Shown in pieces: positions 1 through 6,566 of a stretch of DNA of 8,394 nt. The first letter of the stretch is position 1; every line of letters starts with the position of its first letter. This DNA is from Saprospiraceae bacterium (lineage in GTDB: Bacteria > Bacteroidota > Bacteroidia > Chitinophagales > Saprospiraceae). Both the position numbers and the translations under genes were made by a program. The stretch lies in contig JABDJM010000073.1 of assembly GCA_013002475.1 (NCBI GenBank), positions 1 to 8,394 of the forward strand, read 5' to 3'. The notes under the pieces were generated by a model. That model made no database searches, was not told the DNA's origin, and saw only the letters and a list, made by a program, of their open reading frames with translations.

Positions 1-548
1 ATCACAGATGAGGCGATCAGGGATTGATTTTCTACGGTGCCAGTTACATCTCTTAAGGCGTATATCTTTTTATCGGCGGGAACAAGCTGTTCATTTTGGC
101 TACAAATAGCAATGCCATGACTCTTGACCTGCTCAATAAATTCCCGCTTGGTCATATCCACATCCATTCCCGGAATGGACTCCATCTTATCAAGGGTGCC
201 TCCGGTATAGCCCAGGCCTCTGCCTGACATTTTTGCTACAGGTACTCCGGCTGCTGCAACAAGCGGGCAAAGGACAAGAGTGGTTTTATCACCCACGCCT
301 CCGGTACTATGTTTATCAACTTTTACTCCTGGAATATCGGACAGGTCGATGACCTCTCCGGACCTCATCATCAAGTCTGTCAAAATGATAGTCTCTTCAT
401 CATTCATCCCCTGGAAATAGATCGCCATCAGAAAGGCGGCCATCTGATAATCAGGGATGTCTCCATTAACAAAGCCACCCACTAGAGATTCCAGCTCAGG
501 CTTGCTCAGGGCAAGCCCCTTTCTTTTCTTGATGATCAGTTCTACCAT
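1..548 (-). CDS. deoA: Pyrimidine-nucleoside (thymidine) phosphorylase, N-terminal part, cut by the left edge
   Basis: The reading frame opens with ATG at 548-546 and runs without a stop to the window edge, giving 182 residues of a protein that is normally about 430 long. The family cleaves thymidine, deoxyuridine or uridine with phosphate to the free base and (deoxy)ribose 1-phosphate in the cytosol. Seen here: the opening [11 protein letters not shown], the [15 protein letters not shown] helix, the phosphate-binding block [12 protein letters not shown] (residues 79-90), [19 protein letters not shown] just after it, and ALRD plus ASS near residues 164-181. R166 and S181 line up with the pyrimidine-base-binding Arg and Ser of the family; the partner Lys lies past the edge. 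The sequence reads closest to the Bacillus Pdp type, which accepts uridine as well as thymidine, so substrate breadth is uncertain. It starts 21 nt after the deoB stop, and its pentose 1-phosphate product is the substrate of DeoB, so co-transcription makes sense. Confidence 0.93.
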   Translation of the reverse strand, partial: MVELIIKKRKGLALSKPELESLVGGFVNGDIPDYQMAAFLMAIYFQGMNDEETIILTDLMMRSGEVIDLSDIPGVKVDKHSTGGVGDKTTLVLCPLVAAAGVPVAKMSGRGLGYTGGTLDKMESIPGMDVDMTKREFIEQVKSHGIAICSQNEQLVPADKKIYALRDVTGTVENQSLIASSV

Positions 549-569
549 TGGAGGCGCAAAACTAACAGA

Positions 570-1745
570 TTAATTGCTGAGTTCAGAAAGAAAAGAGGTT
601 CCTGGGGAAGGAAAATCTATGTCCAGAGCTTCTGCAATAGTGGCAGCGATGTCAGCGAAAGTATTTCTAACACCAAGGTCAGTTCCACCTTTTACCCTAT
701 TTCCATAGGCTAGGATCGGAACATACTCTCTTGTATGATCACTTCCGGTAAAAGATGGATCATTTCCATGATCCGCAGTAATTAGTAAAAGATCCTCAGG
801 TTGAAGCGCGTTGAGAATTTCTGGTAATCGTTTATCGAATTCCATGAGGCATTTTGCATAACCTGGTATATCTCTTCTGTGCCCATAAAGCATGTCGAAA
901 TCAACCAAATTTGTAAAAATCAATCCTTTGGATCCATGATTCATATACCGTAAGGTTTCGTCGACTCCTTCCTGGTTGTTCGCTGTCTTTTCATAGTTGG
1001 TTACCCCCTGTCCGGAAAAAATATCCACAATTTTCCCTACTCCGTTAACCTCTAGGCCTGCCCCCTCTATCGCATCTAATAGCATGTAGGGAGGTTGGAC
1101 AGAAAAATCTTTCCTTCTTTTTGTCCGGATGTAATTTCCATTACGACCAATGAATGGCCTGGCAATGACTCTGCCCACCTGGTGCTTGCCTTTTAAAAGT
1201 CTTCGGGCAATTTTACAGATGCGATATTGCTCCTCGATCGGATACACTTTCTCATGCATGGCAATTTGGAAAACAGAATCCGCAGAAGTATAAACAATAG
1301 GACATTTAGTCTCTACATGTTCATCGCCAAGCTCGTTAATGATCACCGTCCCACTAGCAGAATAATTTCCAATAGTTTTTACACCTATAGCCTTTTCAAA
1401 TTCTTCGATCAGTTCTGGAGGAAAGCCATTCGGATACGTGGGAAAAGGATGCTCCAGAATGAGGCCTGCAATCTCCCAATGACCGGTTGTGGTATCCTTG
1501 CCGGGCGATTGCTCAACGGCTTTACCAAAGGCGCCAATTGGAAAAGCAGCTTTCGGAATCTGGTTATCGGGGTCAATATTTCCAAGACCCAAATTCACCA
1601 GATTAGGGATTTGAAGATCCTGAAAATCCCGGGCGATATGTCCAAGGGTATTTGAGCCTTTATCCCCGTATACTGCTGCATCGGGAAGCTCCCCGATCCC
1701 TACAGAATCCAAGACGATTAGTATGACGCGTTTAATATCCTCCAT
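570..1745 (-). CDS. deoB: Phosphopentomutase
   Basis: This 391-residue protein interconverts (deoxy)ribose 1-phosphate and 5-phosphate in the cytosol, feeding nucleoside sugars into central metabolism. It belongs to the alkaline phosphatase superfamily and has the usual phosphopentomutase length (about 390-410). Visible metal and catalytic positions are D13 in VLDSVGIG, the phospho-acceptor T85 in [11 protein letters not shown]284 and H289 in [13 protein letters not shown]325-H326 in ITADHGND, and H337 in SDHTRE. These match the two-Mn site and phosphothreonine of the well studied Bacillus cereus enzyme. The cap-domain signature [14 protein letters not shown] is at 152-165. ATG at 1745-1743 puts the first beta strand (VILIVLD) at the expected distance from the N-terminus. 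It lies 23 nt downstream of the MscS gene and 21 nt upstream of deoA, forming a salvage pair. No DeoR-type operator was recognised. A 142-codon open frame on the other strand inside it is a shadow. Confidence 0.97.
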   Translation of the reverse strand: MEDIKRVILIVLDSVGIGELPDAAVYGDKGSNTLGHIARDFQDLQIPNLVNLGLGNIDPDNQIPKAAFPIGAFGKAVEQSPGKDTTTGHWEIAGLILEHPFPTYPNGFPPELIEEFEKAIGVKTIGNYSASGTVIINELGDEHVETKCPIVYTSADSVFQIAMHEKVYPIEEQYRICKIARRLLKGKHQVGRVIARPFIGRNGNYIRTKRRKDFSVQPPYMLLDAIEGAGLEVNGVGKIVDIFSGQGVTNYEKTANNQEGVDETLRYMNHGSKGLIFTNLVDFDMLYGHRRDIPGYAKCLMEFDKRLPEILNALQPEDLLLITADHGNDPSFTGSDHTREYVPILAYGNRVKGGTDLGVRNTFADIAATIAEALDIDFPSPGTSFLSELSN

Positions 1746-1768
1746 AAACTAGGACATTTTTAATTGCT

Positions 1769-2605
1769 TTATATATTTATTTGCACCATATGTGGATAAG
1801 GAATCTCAACCCCTTCTTTCTGAAATCGATCTTTGATACTTTCAATAACTTCACAACTCAGGGAAAATCCATCCGGAGAATCTTTTGCCCAAGCCCAGCC
1901 TCTTAAGATCACAGCTGAATCATCTAGTCGAATCACTTTGACTGGAGCAAGTTCTGCTCCTTTCATAACTTCCTGAGGTGTTCTATTATCAATATGCAAG
2001 GGATGCTTAATGATCTCCTCGTGTATGATCTTTTTAGCTTTTTCCAAGTCGGAATTATAACCAACTCCAATCTCTATCCATTTACAGATGCTTTCGTCTA
2101 CAAAATCCGCGTTTACAATGATCTCATCATTGATCAAGGTGTTCGGAATAATAATTCGTTTGTTGTGGTAGTCTCTGATGACTGTATGCCTTAGCGAAAT
2201 ATCTTCAATGACTCCGCTTAGACCGCGGATCGTAACTCTGTCGTTTACCCTGAAAGGCTTATAAAGGACAATGAAAAAACCGCTAATGACATTTCCAAGG
2301 GCCTTTTGTGAAGCTAATCCAATGGCTACAGCAAGGATACCTGCACCGGCTAGAAGAGAGCTTGCCAAGGCCCGTAGGCTGGGCATCACATAGATGGCAA
2401 TACTAAAACCCACAACATAGATCAAGGTAATGATGGCATGTCTCAGGAACTTATAATTGGTGGGATCATTTTTTAATTCCTCTGACCCCTTCTCGATCAA
2501 TCGCTTAAAAAACCGATTGACAAAGTAGGCCAGGACCAAGGTGGCCACCACGATGCCGCAAAAAACCAATATGTAATTAAGACTATCGAGAAGTTGCTCT
2601 TTCAT
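1769..2605 (-). CDS. mscS: MscS-family small-conductance mechanosensitive ion channel
   Basis: A 278-residue inner-membrane protein, close to the 286 residues of E. coli MscS, which forms a heptamer that opens under membrane tension to release solutes during hypo-osmotic shock. Three hydrophobic segments are visible: TM1 about residues 10-32, TM2 about 55-75, and the pore-lining TM3 about 80-114 with the Ala/Gly-rich run AGAGILAVAIGLASQKALGN followed by ISGFFIVLYKPFRVND. The beta domain follows (VTIRGLSGVIEDISLRHTVI, then IIIPNTLINDEIIVN), and the C-terminal alpha/beta part ends in EIPYPHMVQ, equivalent to the PYPQ motif usual at the end of the family. There is no extra N-terminal or cyclic-nucleotide domain, so this is the minimal form. 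It starts 22 nt after the ClbS/DfsB-like gene and ends 23 nt before deoB; the link to either neighbour is positional only. Confidence 0.93.
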   Translation of the reverse strand: MKEQLLDSLNYILVFCGIVVATLVLAYFVNRFFKRLIEKGSEELKNDPTNYKFLRHAIITLIYVVGFSIAIYVMPSLRALASSLLAGAGILAVAIGLASQKALGNVISGFFIVLYKPFRVNDRVTIRGLSGVIEDISLRHTVIRDYHNKRIIIPNTLINDEIIVNADFVDESICKWIEIGVGYNSDLEKAKKIIHEEIIKHPLHIDNRTPQEVMKGAELAPVKVIRLDDSAVILRGWAWAKDSPDGFSLSCEVIESIKDRFQKEGVEIPYPHMVQINI

Positions 2606-2627
2606 TTATCCGCTAAAATAATGGAAA

Positions 2628-3125
2628 TCAACGTTTCGCCTTTTTGATCAACTTGAAGGCCCAATCGTAGTGGCTGGAACTAGCCCCAACCAGGTAAGCA
2701 CCCAATGAGGTACTCCCCGTCCATTTGTAGCGCTTTTTTTCAAAAAGCTCCTCCTCCGTATGTTTGGCAATGATCTTTTGTATTTGCCTAAAGGATTTAT
2801 TCAGCAATTTCCGAACATCGGGTAAAGCCATCTTACTATACTTTTTCTGGATCTTTTTATTCAGATCCGGAGTTGTCTTCCAGCTATATCCTTTGGCAGG
2901 GATATCTGGTTTCTGACCCTTCATCCCAACTTTATACCAGTCAGCAAAAAGCAGGTGCCACTCATGGAGGTGGGCAAGTACGTCGCGAATATTTCGATTC
3001 ATGGTTCCTTTTGGAAAGGAAGCCTTCTGCTCCTTCTCAGAAAAGGAATCTACAAACTCTAAAAGTTTTTTATAGTTGGCTTTACTCAATGTTTGAAGCT
3101 CATCTTTTGTCTTAGGTCTGGGCAT
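2628..3125 (-). CDS. ClbS/DfsB family (DUF1706) four-helix bundle protein
   Basis: A 165-residue soluble protein, with no signal peptide or membrane segment. The family pattern is clear: MPRPKTKDEL opening, a helix ending in RDVLAHLHEWH (residues 47-57), DWYKVG, GYSWKTTPDLN (79-89), a long charged helix, and a C-terminal SSHYDWA (150-156). The founding member ClbS gives colibactin producers self-protection by opening the toxin's electrophilic cyclopropane. Most family members sit in genomes with no colibactin pathway and have no known substrate, and no colibactin-like synthesis genes are in this window. The fold is related to the DinB superfamily, to which another gene two positions upstream also belongs. 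ATG at 3125-3123 is 5 nt after the stop of the small membrane protein gene, so the two are probably translated from one message. The family call is secure; the function is open. Confidence 0.88.
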   Translation of the reverse strand: MPRPKTKDELQTLSKANYKKLLEFVDSFSEKEQKASFPKGTMNRNIRDVLAHLHEWHLLFADWYKVGMKGQKPDIPAKGYSWKTTPDLNKKIQKKYSKMALPDVRKLLNKSFRQIQKIIAKHTEEELFEKKRYKWTGSTSLGAYLVGASSSHYDWAFKLIKKAKR

Positions 3126-3130
3126 GACAA

Positions 3131-3331
3131 TCAGTTCTTTTTACCAATATCCAAATAATAGTAAATCGACAGGATGACAAAAATCAGGAAGAAGATCAGC
3201 TCCACAAAAACCCTTGGATGCAGGTTGTCGATGCCCAATTTTTCCATATTGAAAAAGGAGTATAAAAGGAAGACCAGGGTGACAAGAGCAAGGGCTGCGA
3301 AGATCCAGATCCAATTTTGTTTGTCAGGCAT
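3131..3331 (-). CDS. Small two-helix membrane protein of unknown function
   Basis: A 66-residue protein with two hydrophobic stretches: TM1 about residues 7-27 (rich in W, I, A, L, F) and TM2 about 41-60, joined by a short loop NMEKLGIDNLHPR and ending in the positively charged GKKN. The loop is mildly polar, and the tail suggests that both ends face the cytoplasm; this topology is inferred. No family was recognised. Support for a real gene comes from its placement: ATG lies 2 nt after the stop of the DinB-fold gene, and its own stop is 5 nt before the ClbS/DfsB start, so it fills the space between two genes with no slack. The composition is that of a true membrane protein, not a shadow frame. 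It could be a membrane anchor or partner for either neighbour, or simply a small stress protein; nothing in the sequence decides this. Confidence 0.8.
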   Translation of the reverse strand: MPDKQNWIWIFAALALVTLVFLLYSFFNMEKLGIDNLHPRVFVELIFFLIFVILSIYYYLDIGKKN

Positions 3332-3333
3332 GC

Positions 3334-3816
3334 TTAACCAAACTTAGGATTCAATATCTGATTTAGATGATGATCCACATGAAAGAGGTAATCCTCCATC
3401 AGATAGGCAAGAGTCGCTTCCTTTTCTTGTGGAAATTCTTGCATACATATTTTATCAAAATTGTGCTCTTTCACACTTTTGTAAAGCACTTCCTCAGGGA
3501 TATTTTCGACTGCTTCGGCGAGTTGAATGTTCATGCTGACCCAAAGATTAATGATCTCTTCAGGTGATCTTTGTTGGTAGTTATTCTGCTTTACCCAATG
3601 GTCCTGAACATATCCTTCCAGAATAAGATGGTCTTGCTGAGTAGCCTTCATGATCCTACGATGATTGTTGAGAGCGGAATCTATTAAATGACCTAGGATC
3701 TCCTTTTTGGACCATTTTTCAGGAGAGCTTTTAAAAGAGAATTCCCCTTCTTTTAATGTGCAAAGAAGGGGTTCAAACTTCTTGACCCGTTCTTTCAGCT
3801 GACTACCAATATTCAC
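3334..3816 (-). CDS. DinB superfamily (DinB_2/YfiT-like) putative metal-dependent protein, GTG start
   Basis: A 160-residue soluble four-helix bundle. Three histidines at the family's metal-site positions are present: H43 in ILGHLIDSALNNHRR, and H146 and H150 in DYLFHVDHHLNQI. The family generally binds a divalent metal, and several members act as thiol transferases (for example the bacillithiol transferase YfiT/BstA) or in stress and detoxification. The substrate here is unknown. The start codon is GTG at 3816-3814; no ATG occurs in frame nearby upstream, and the next internal Met is past residue 50, inside the first conserved helices, so GTG is required. It begins 10 nt after the desaturase stop and ends 2 nt before the small membrane protein, which suggests translational coupling. 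Flavobacteria are not known to rely on bacillithiol uniformly, so a thiol-transferase role is only one option. Confidence 0.87.
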   Translation of the reverse strand: MNIGSQLKERVKKFEPLLCTLKEGEFSFKSSPEKWSKKEILGHLIDSALNNHRRIMKATQQDHLILEGYVQDHWVKQNNYQQRSPEEIINLWVSMNIQLAEAVENIPEEVLYKSVKEHNFDKICMQEFPQEKEATLAYLMEDYLFHVDHHLNQILNPKFG

Positions 3817-3826
3817 TTGAGTGGAT

Positions 3827-4822
3827 TTATATCTCTGACCAGGAAAGCATTTTTCGTTGTTCGGGATCCCAAACTTTTAATCGAAAGCATGCTATAATAT
3901 CCTTAATAGACAAAGAAGTTGTCTTTGCATTTTGCAACTGAGATACTTTATCATAGACTTCAGGAAGTCGGTAAAAAGGAACTGCTTCATTTAAATGATG
4001 AATATGATGGTAACCAATATTCCCTGTGAACCAGTGCATAAGCTTGCTCATTTTCATGAAGCTACTGGATTCCATCGCAGCAGTAATAAATGTCCATCCT
4101 TCCTTATCCGCATAATATACTCCGGGGAAATTATGCTGCGCATAAAACAGGTAAGCGCCCAATCCGCAGGCAACCAGGAATGGTATCCAAACTCCAAACA
4201 AAACCATGGACCAACCACCCAGGAAATAAAACAAAACGATCATTCCAAAATGGGCAACCAGAGAAATAGCTGAATCCCAATGTGCGCTGGGTTTGTTGTA
4301 AAGTGATCTAAACAACATCCCAAATATGAAAACGAATATGTATCCGAATGAGATGGTAAGCGGGTGTCTAATGAATCCGTAAGTCCTTTTTTCTCCCGAT
4401 GTTAACTTCTTGTACTTATCAACGGTTACGATAGGATAAGATCCTATGCTGGAAGAATACAATTTTGAATTGTGCTTATGGTGATAGTTATGGGACCTTT
4501 TCCAAATACTCAAGGGCGCTAAAATGAAGACCCCATAAACTGCAAAAATCCCTTTTGCCAACCAAGATTTTTGCAAGATAGATCTGTGGGCGTAGTCATG
4601 ATAAATGATAAACATTCTTACCATTAAGAGAGCCATCAGAATGCTTGAAAAAATCTTCACGTACCAGGGTAGGCCAAAAGCGGCGGGCAAAAACGAGAGG
4701 CATAACAGACCCAGGGTTGTAATAGTATGAAACCAACTATCCCCACGACGCTCTTTCCCAAAAGGCCTTATTGACCTGATAAGTACTTTTTCAGCTGAAA
4801 TGTTTTGGTTGGTAGCTGCCAT
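3827..4822 (-). CDS. Membrane fatty acid desaturase (di-iron, three His boxes)
   Basis: A 331-residue integral membrane enzyme expected to introduce a double bond (or possibly a hydroxyl) in an acyl chain, using O2 and electrons from a ferredoxin or similar donor. All three histidine boxes of the family are present: HDYAH (75-79), HNYHH (111-115, followed by another His at 117) and HHIHH (272-276), with an extra QH at 229-230 that often supplies the further iron ligand. Hydrophobic segments lie about 35-70, 92-105, 155-172 and 185-228, as expected for four membrane-spanning helices around a cytosolic active site. The first box reads HDYAH, not the common HDCGH or HDxxH variants of well studied acyl-CoA and acyl-lipid desaturases, so regiospecificity cannot be assigned. 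It follows an LpxL-like acyltransferase by 58 nt, the largest gap in the run, and precedes the DinB-fold gene by 10 nt. The context suggests acyl chains of envelope lipids as substrate. Confidence 0.9.
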   Translation of the reverse strand: MAATNQNISAEKVLIRSIRPFGKERRGDSWFHTITTLGLLCLSFLPAAFGLPWYVKIFSSILMALLMVRMFIIYHDYAHRSILQKSWLAKGIFAVYGVFILAPLSIWKRSHNYHHKHNSKLYSSSIGSYPIVTVDKYKKLTSGEKRTYGFIRHPLTISFGYIFVFIFGMLFRSLYNKPSAHWDSAISLVAHFGMIVLFYFLGGWSMVLFGVWIPFLVACGLGAYLFYAQHNFPGVYYADKEGWTFITAAMESSSFMKMSKLMHWFTGNIGYHHIHHLNEAVPFYRLPEVYDKVSQLQNAKTTSLSIKDIIACFRLKVWDPEQRKMLSWSEI

Positions 4823-4880
4823 TTACTGCTTACAAAGGTCCACAAAAAAAACGACAAAGATTTTGGGGGCAATAATGACT

Positions 4881-5765
4881 TTAATCAGGGCTTTTTCGGC
4901 TATGCTTCCAGCGGCGGTGGCCCCATAACCATATTTCCGGTTGTTTTTTTATGTCCTCTTCAAGCTTCTTTGTGTGCAATCGAGTGAGCTCATTCTCCTG
5001 AAGCTTCTCCGGAAATTCGGCAAGTAGCTCAGCAGTTATATAGTAATACCCACGTCTAGGTTGATTCACTGAAATATAGATGCATGGGTATTTGTGTTTT
5101 CGGGCTACGCGTTCAGGGCCTAAAAAAACAGGGGTGTCCTGATTAAGGAATTCCATCCAATAGGCACCAGCAGGATTTGAGGGAGTTTGGTCTGCAATGA
5201 ATGCCGTGGCTGTGATTTCGCTCCTGTCGCTGATAATTCTCCGGTAAGTTTCTTTCATTGGATATAGTCGATTTCCCAGACGTGTTCTCATATGCACAAC
5301 CAAGGATTCGAAATATTCATTCTTAAGCGGATGATATATGATCGCTAAGGTGTGCAACGGTTCAAGGGCAAATCGAGCCCCTCCTAATTCCCAATTCCCC
5401 CAATGCCCCAATACCGCGACCAGACTCTGATCCCTTTGGTAGAATTTTTTTAAAAGAGCAAGGGCTTCCGGATCAAATGTCACCCTTTTTCGCAGGGCTG
5501 AGGGACTAATCGTAATTGATTTGATCGTTTCCAGGATGAGGTCACAAAAATATCTGTAGAACTTCTTTGCAATGACCCGTATTTCATTTTCTGATTTTTC
5601 AGGAAAGGCATTTCGAAGATTTGGATAGATCACTTTTTTGCGATATCCCAACACATAGTAGAGCACAACAAAAAGGAAATCTGAAACCCGATACAAAAGC
5701 CAAAAGGGAAGTATGGAAATTAGGTAAATCCATGGCAAAGCAAAATAGTATAGAATGGCTTTCAT
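4881..5765 (-). CDS. LpxL/HtrB-type lysophospholipid (lipid A) acyltransferase
   Basis: A 294-residue inner-membrane-anchored acyltransferase of the bacterial lipid A late acyltransferase family, which normally adds a secondary acyl chain from acyl-ACP to a lipid A precursor on the cytoplasmic face. A hydrophobic N-terminal segment covers about residues 5-40. The catalytic HX4E motif is seen as GHWGNWE with H121 and E126. Further family marks are YPNLRNAFPEKS (47-58), the ADQTP block (191-195), FLGPERVARK (214-223) and the C-terminal PEIWLWGHRRWKH (276-288). Length is near the usual 290-310. In Bacteroidota the same fold is also used for amino-acid and other lipids, so lipid A is the first but not the only candidate. 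ATG at 5765-5763 lies 17 nt after the stop of the glycosyltransferase, in keeping with a shared envelope-assembly role. Confidence 0.9.
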   Translation of the reverse strand: MKAILYYFALPWIYLISILPFWLLYRVSDFLFVVLYYVLGYRKKVIYPNLRNAFPEKSENEIRVIAKKFYRYFCDLILETIKSITISPSALRKRVTFDPEALALLKKFYQRDQSLVAVLGHWGNWELGGARFALEPLHTLAIIYHPLKNEYFESLVVHMRTRLGNRLYPMKETYRRIISDRSEITATAFIADQTPSNPAGAYWMEFLNQDTPVFLGPERVARKHKYPCIYISVNQPRRGYYYITAELLAEFPEKLQENELTRLHTKKLEEDIKKQPEIWLWGHRRWKHSRKSPD

Positions 5766-5782
5766 ATCCCTATCCTGAATGT

Positions 5783-6550
5783 TTAACCTACTTTAGTTTT
5801 GTCCTTGTTCATTTTATTCAAATTTGAGTATTTCAGAAATTTCTCATAGGCGCTATGCTTGGCAATGGTGTATCCTACATTACCATCCAAAAATCCCAAC
5901 TTCAAAATATAATCCCGGAAGAACTTAAAACCCGTCTTTAGCAAAACCATTGGAAAGGAGATCTTTTTCCCTGCCTCAAAAGCCGACGTGGCTCCCATAT
6001 CTGCGTACAACTCCATTTTTTTCAGCAATTCATCTTCACTCCGATATGCATAATGAAGTAAGTCTCCCTTTAGCTCCTTTACCGAAAAAGGTTGCTCCAT
6101 GATCACCTTCTCATGGGGATTTCCACCACCCCATCGTCCTTTCGCCTTATCCCATAAGCGAAGCTTTTTGTCCGGGTACCACCCTCCATGTCTGATCCAC
6201 TGCCCGCAATAATTGTTTTTTCGTTTTACGACATATGCATCGTAACGGGGATCATTCTTAACCTTAAGGATCTCATCTTGCAATTCAGGACTTAAGGCTT
6301 CATCGGCATCCAGAGATAAGACGAAGTCGTAGCAGGCAGCATCCAGGGCCACGTTTTTTTGTTGATAGTAGCCTTCAAATGGATGCTGGATCACTTTGGC
6401 TCCGAGATCAGAGGCAAGTTTTGCGGTTTTGTCAGTCGACTCTGAATCGACAACCAACATCTCATCTACGATTCCAATAAGGGATTGTAAACATCTGGCG
6501 ATGTTGTTCTCCTCATTTTTTGCAATTATGACTGCTGAGATTTTTTCCAT
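5783..6550 (-). CDS. Family 2 glycosyltransferase, WaaE/KdtX-like (LPS core type)
   Basis: From ATG at 6550-6548 this is a 255-residue GT-A fold transferase beginning MEKISAVIIAKNEENNI, the standard GT2 start. An earlier in-frame ATG at 6598 would add 16 residues that do not fit the family and would overlap the upstream gene by about 30 nt, so the later start is chosen; it leaves a 16-nt gap. Visible motifs are VVDSESTDKT (33-42), the nucleotide-sugar/metal motif LSLDADE (78-84), then YCGQWIRHGGWYPDKKLRLW (114-133) and NPHEK (144-148), a pattern typical of WaaE/KdtX proteins that add beta-1,4-glucose to heptose I of the LPS inner core. No N-terminal membrane helix is seen. The exact sugar and acceptor in this organism are unknown. 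Its position ahead of an LpxL-like acyltransferase supports a lipopolysaccharide or glycolipid role. Confidence 0.88.
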   Translation of the reverse strand: MEKISAVIIAKNEENNIARCLQSLIGIVDEMLVVDSESTDKTAKLASDLGAKVIQHPFEGYYQQKNVALDAACYDFVLSLDADEALSPELQDEILKVKNDPRYDAYVVKRKNNYCGQWIRHGGWYPDKKLRLWDKAKGRWGGGNPHEKVIMEQPFSVKELKGDLLHYAYRSEDELLKKMELYADMGATSAFEAGKKISFPMVLLKTGFKFFRDYILKLGFLDGNVGYTIAKHSAYEKFLKYSNLNKMNKDKTKVG

Positions 6551-6566
6551 GAAACAGGAACAAAGA

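Noticed and set aside
1227..1655. 142-codon open frame on the plus strand
   Set aside because: It lies wholly antisense to deoB, whose catalytic residues are all intact. The translation has no recognisable motif and it has no operon partner.
2628..3125. Colibactin-type toxin cluster implied by the ClbS-like gene
   Set aside because: No polyketide or peptide synthase, prodrug peptidase or exporter is present; ClbS/DfsB members are widespread without any such pathway.
3995..4273. 92-codon open frame on the plus strand
   Set aside because: It is antisense to the desaturase across its third His box and membrane segments; the frame is a by-product of that coding sequence.
4823..4880. Terminator or promoter between the acyltransferase and the desaturase
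   Set aside because: On the minus strand a CAAA-ATC-TTTG mini-hairpin precedes a T8 run, but a 4-bp AT-rich stem is too weak for a terminator. Two TTTG motifs are present, but their spacing (about 14 nt between boxes) and the missing TA do not fit the Bacteroidota promoter pattern.
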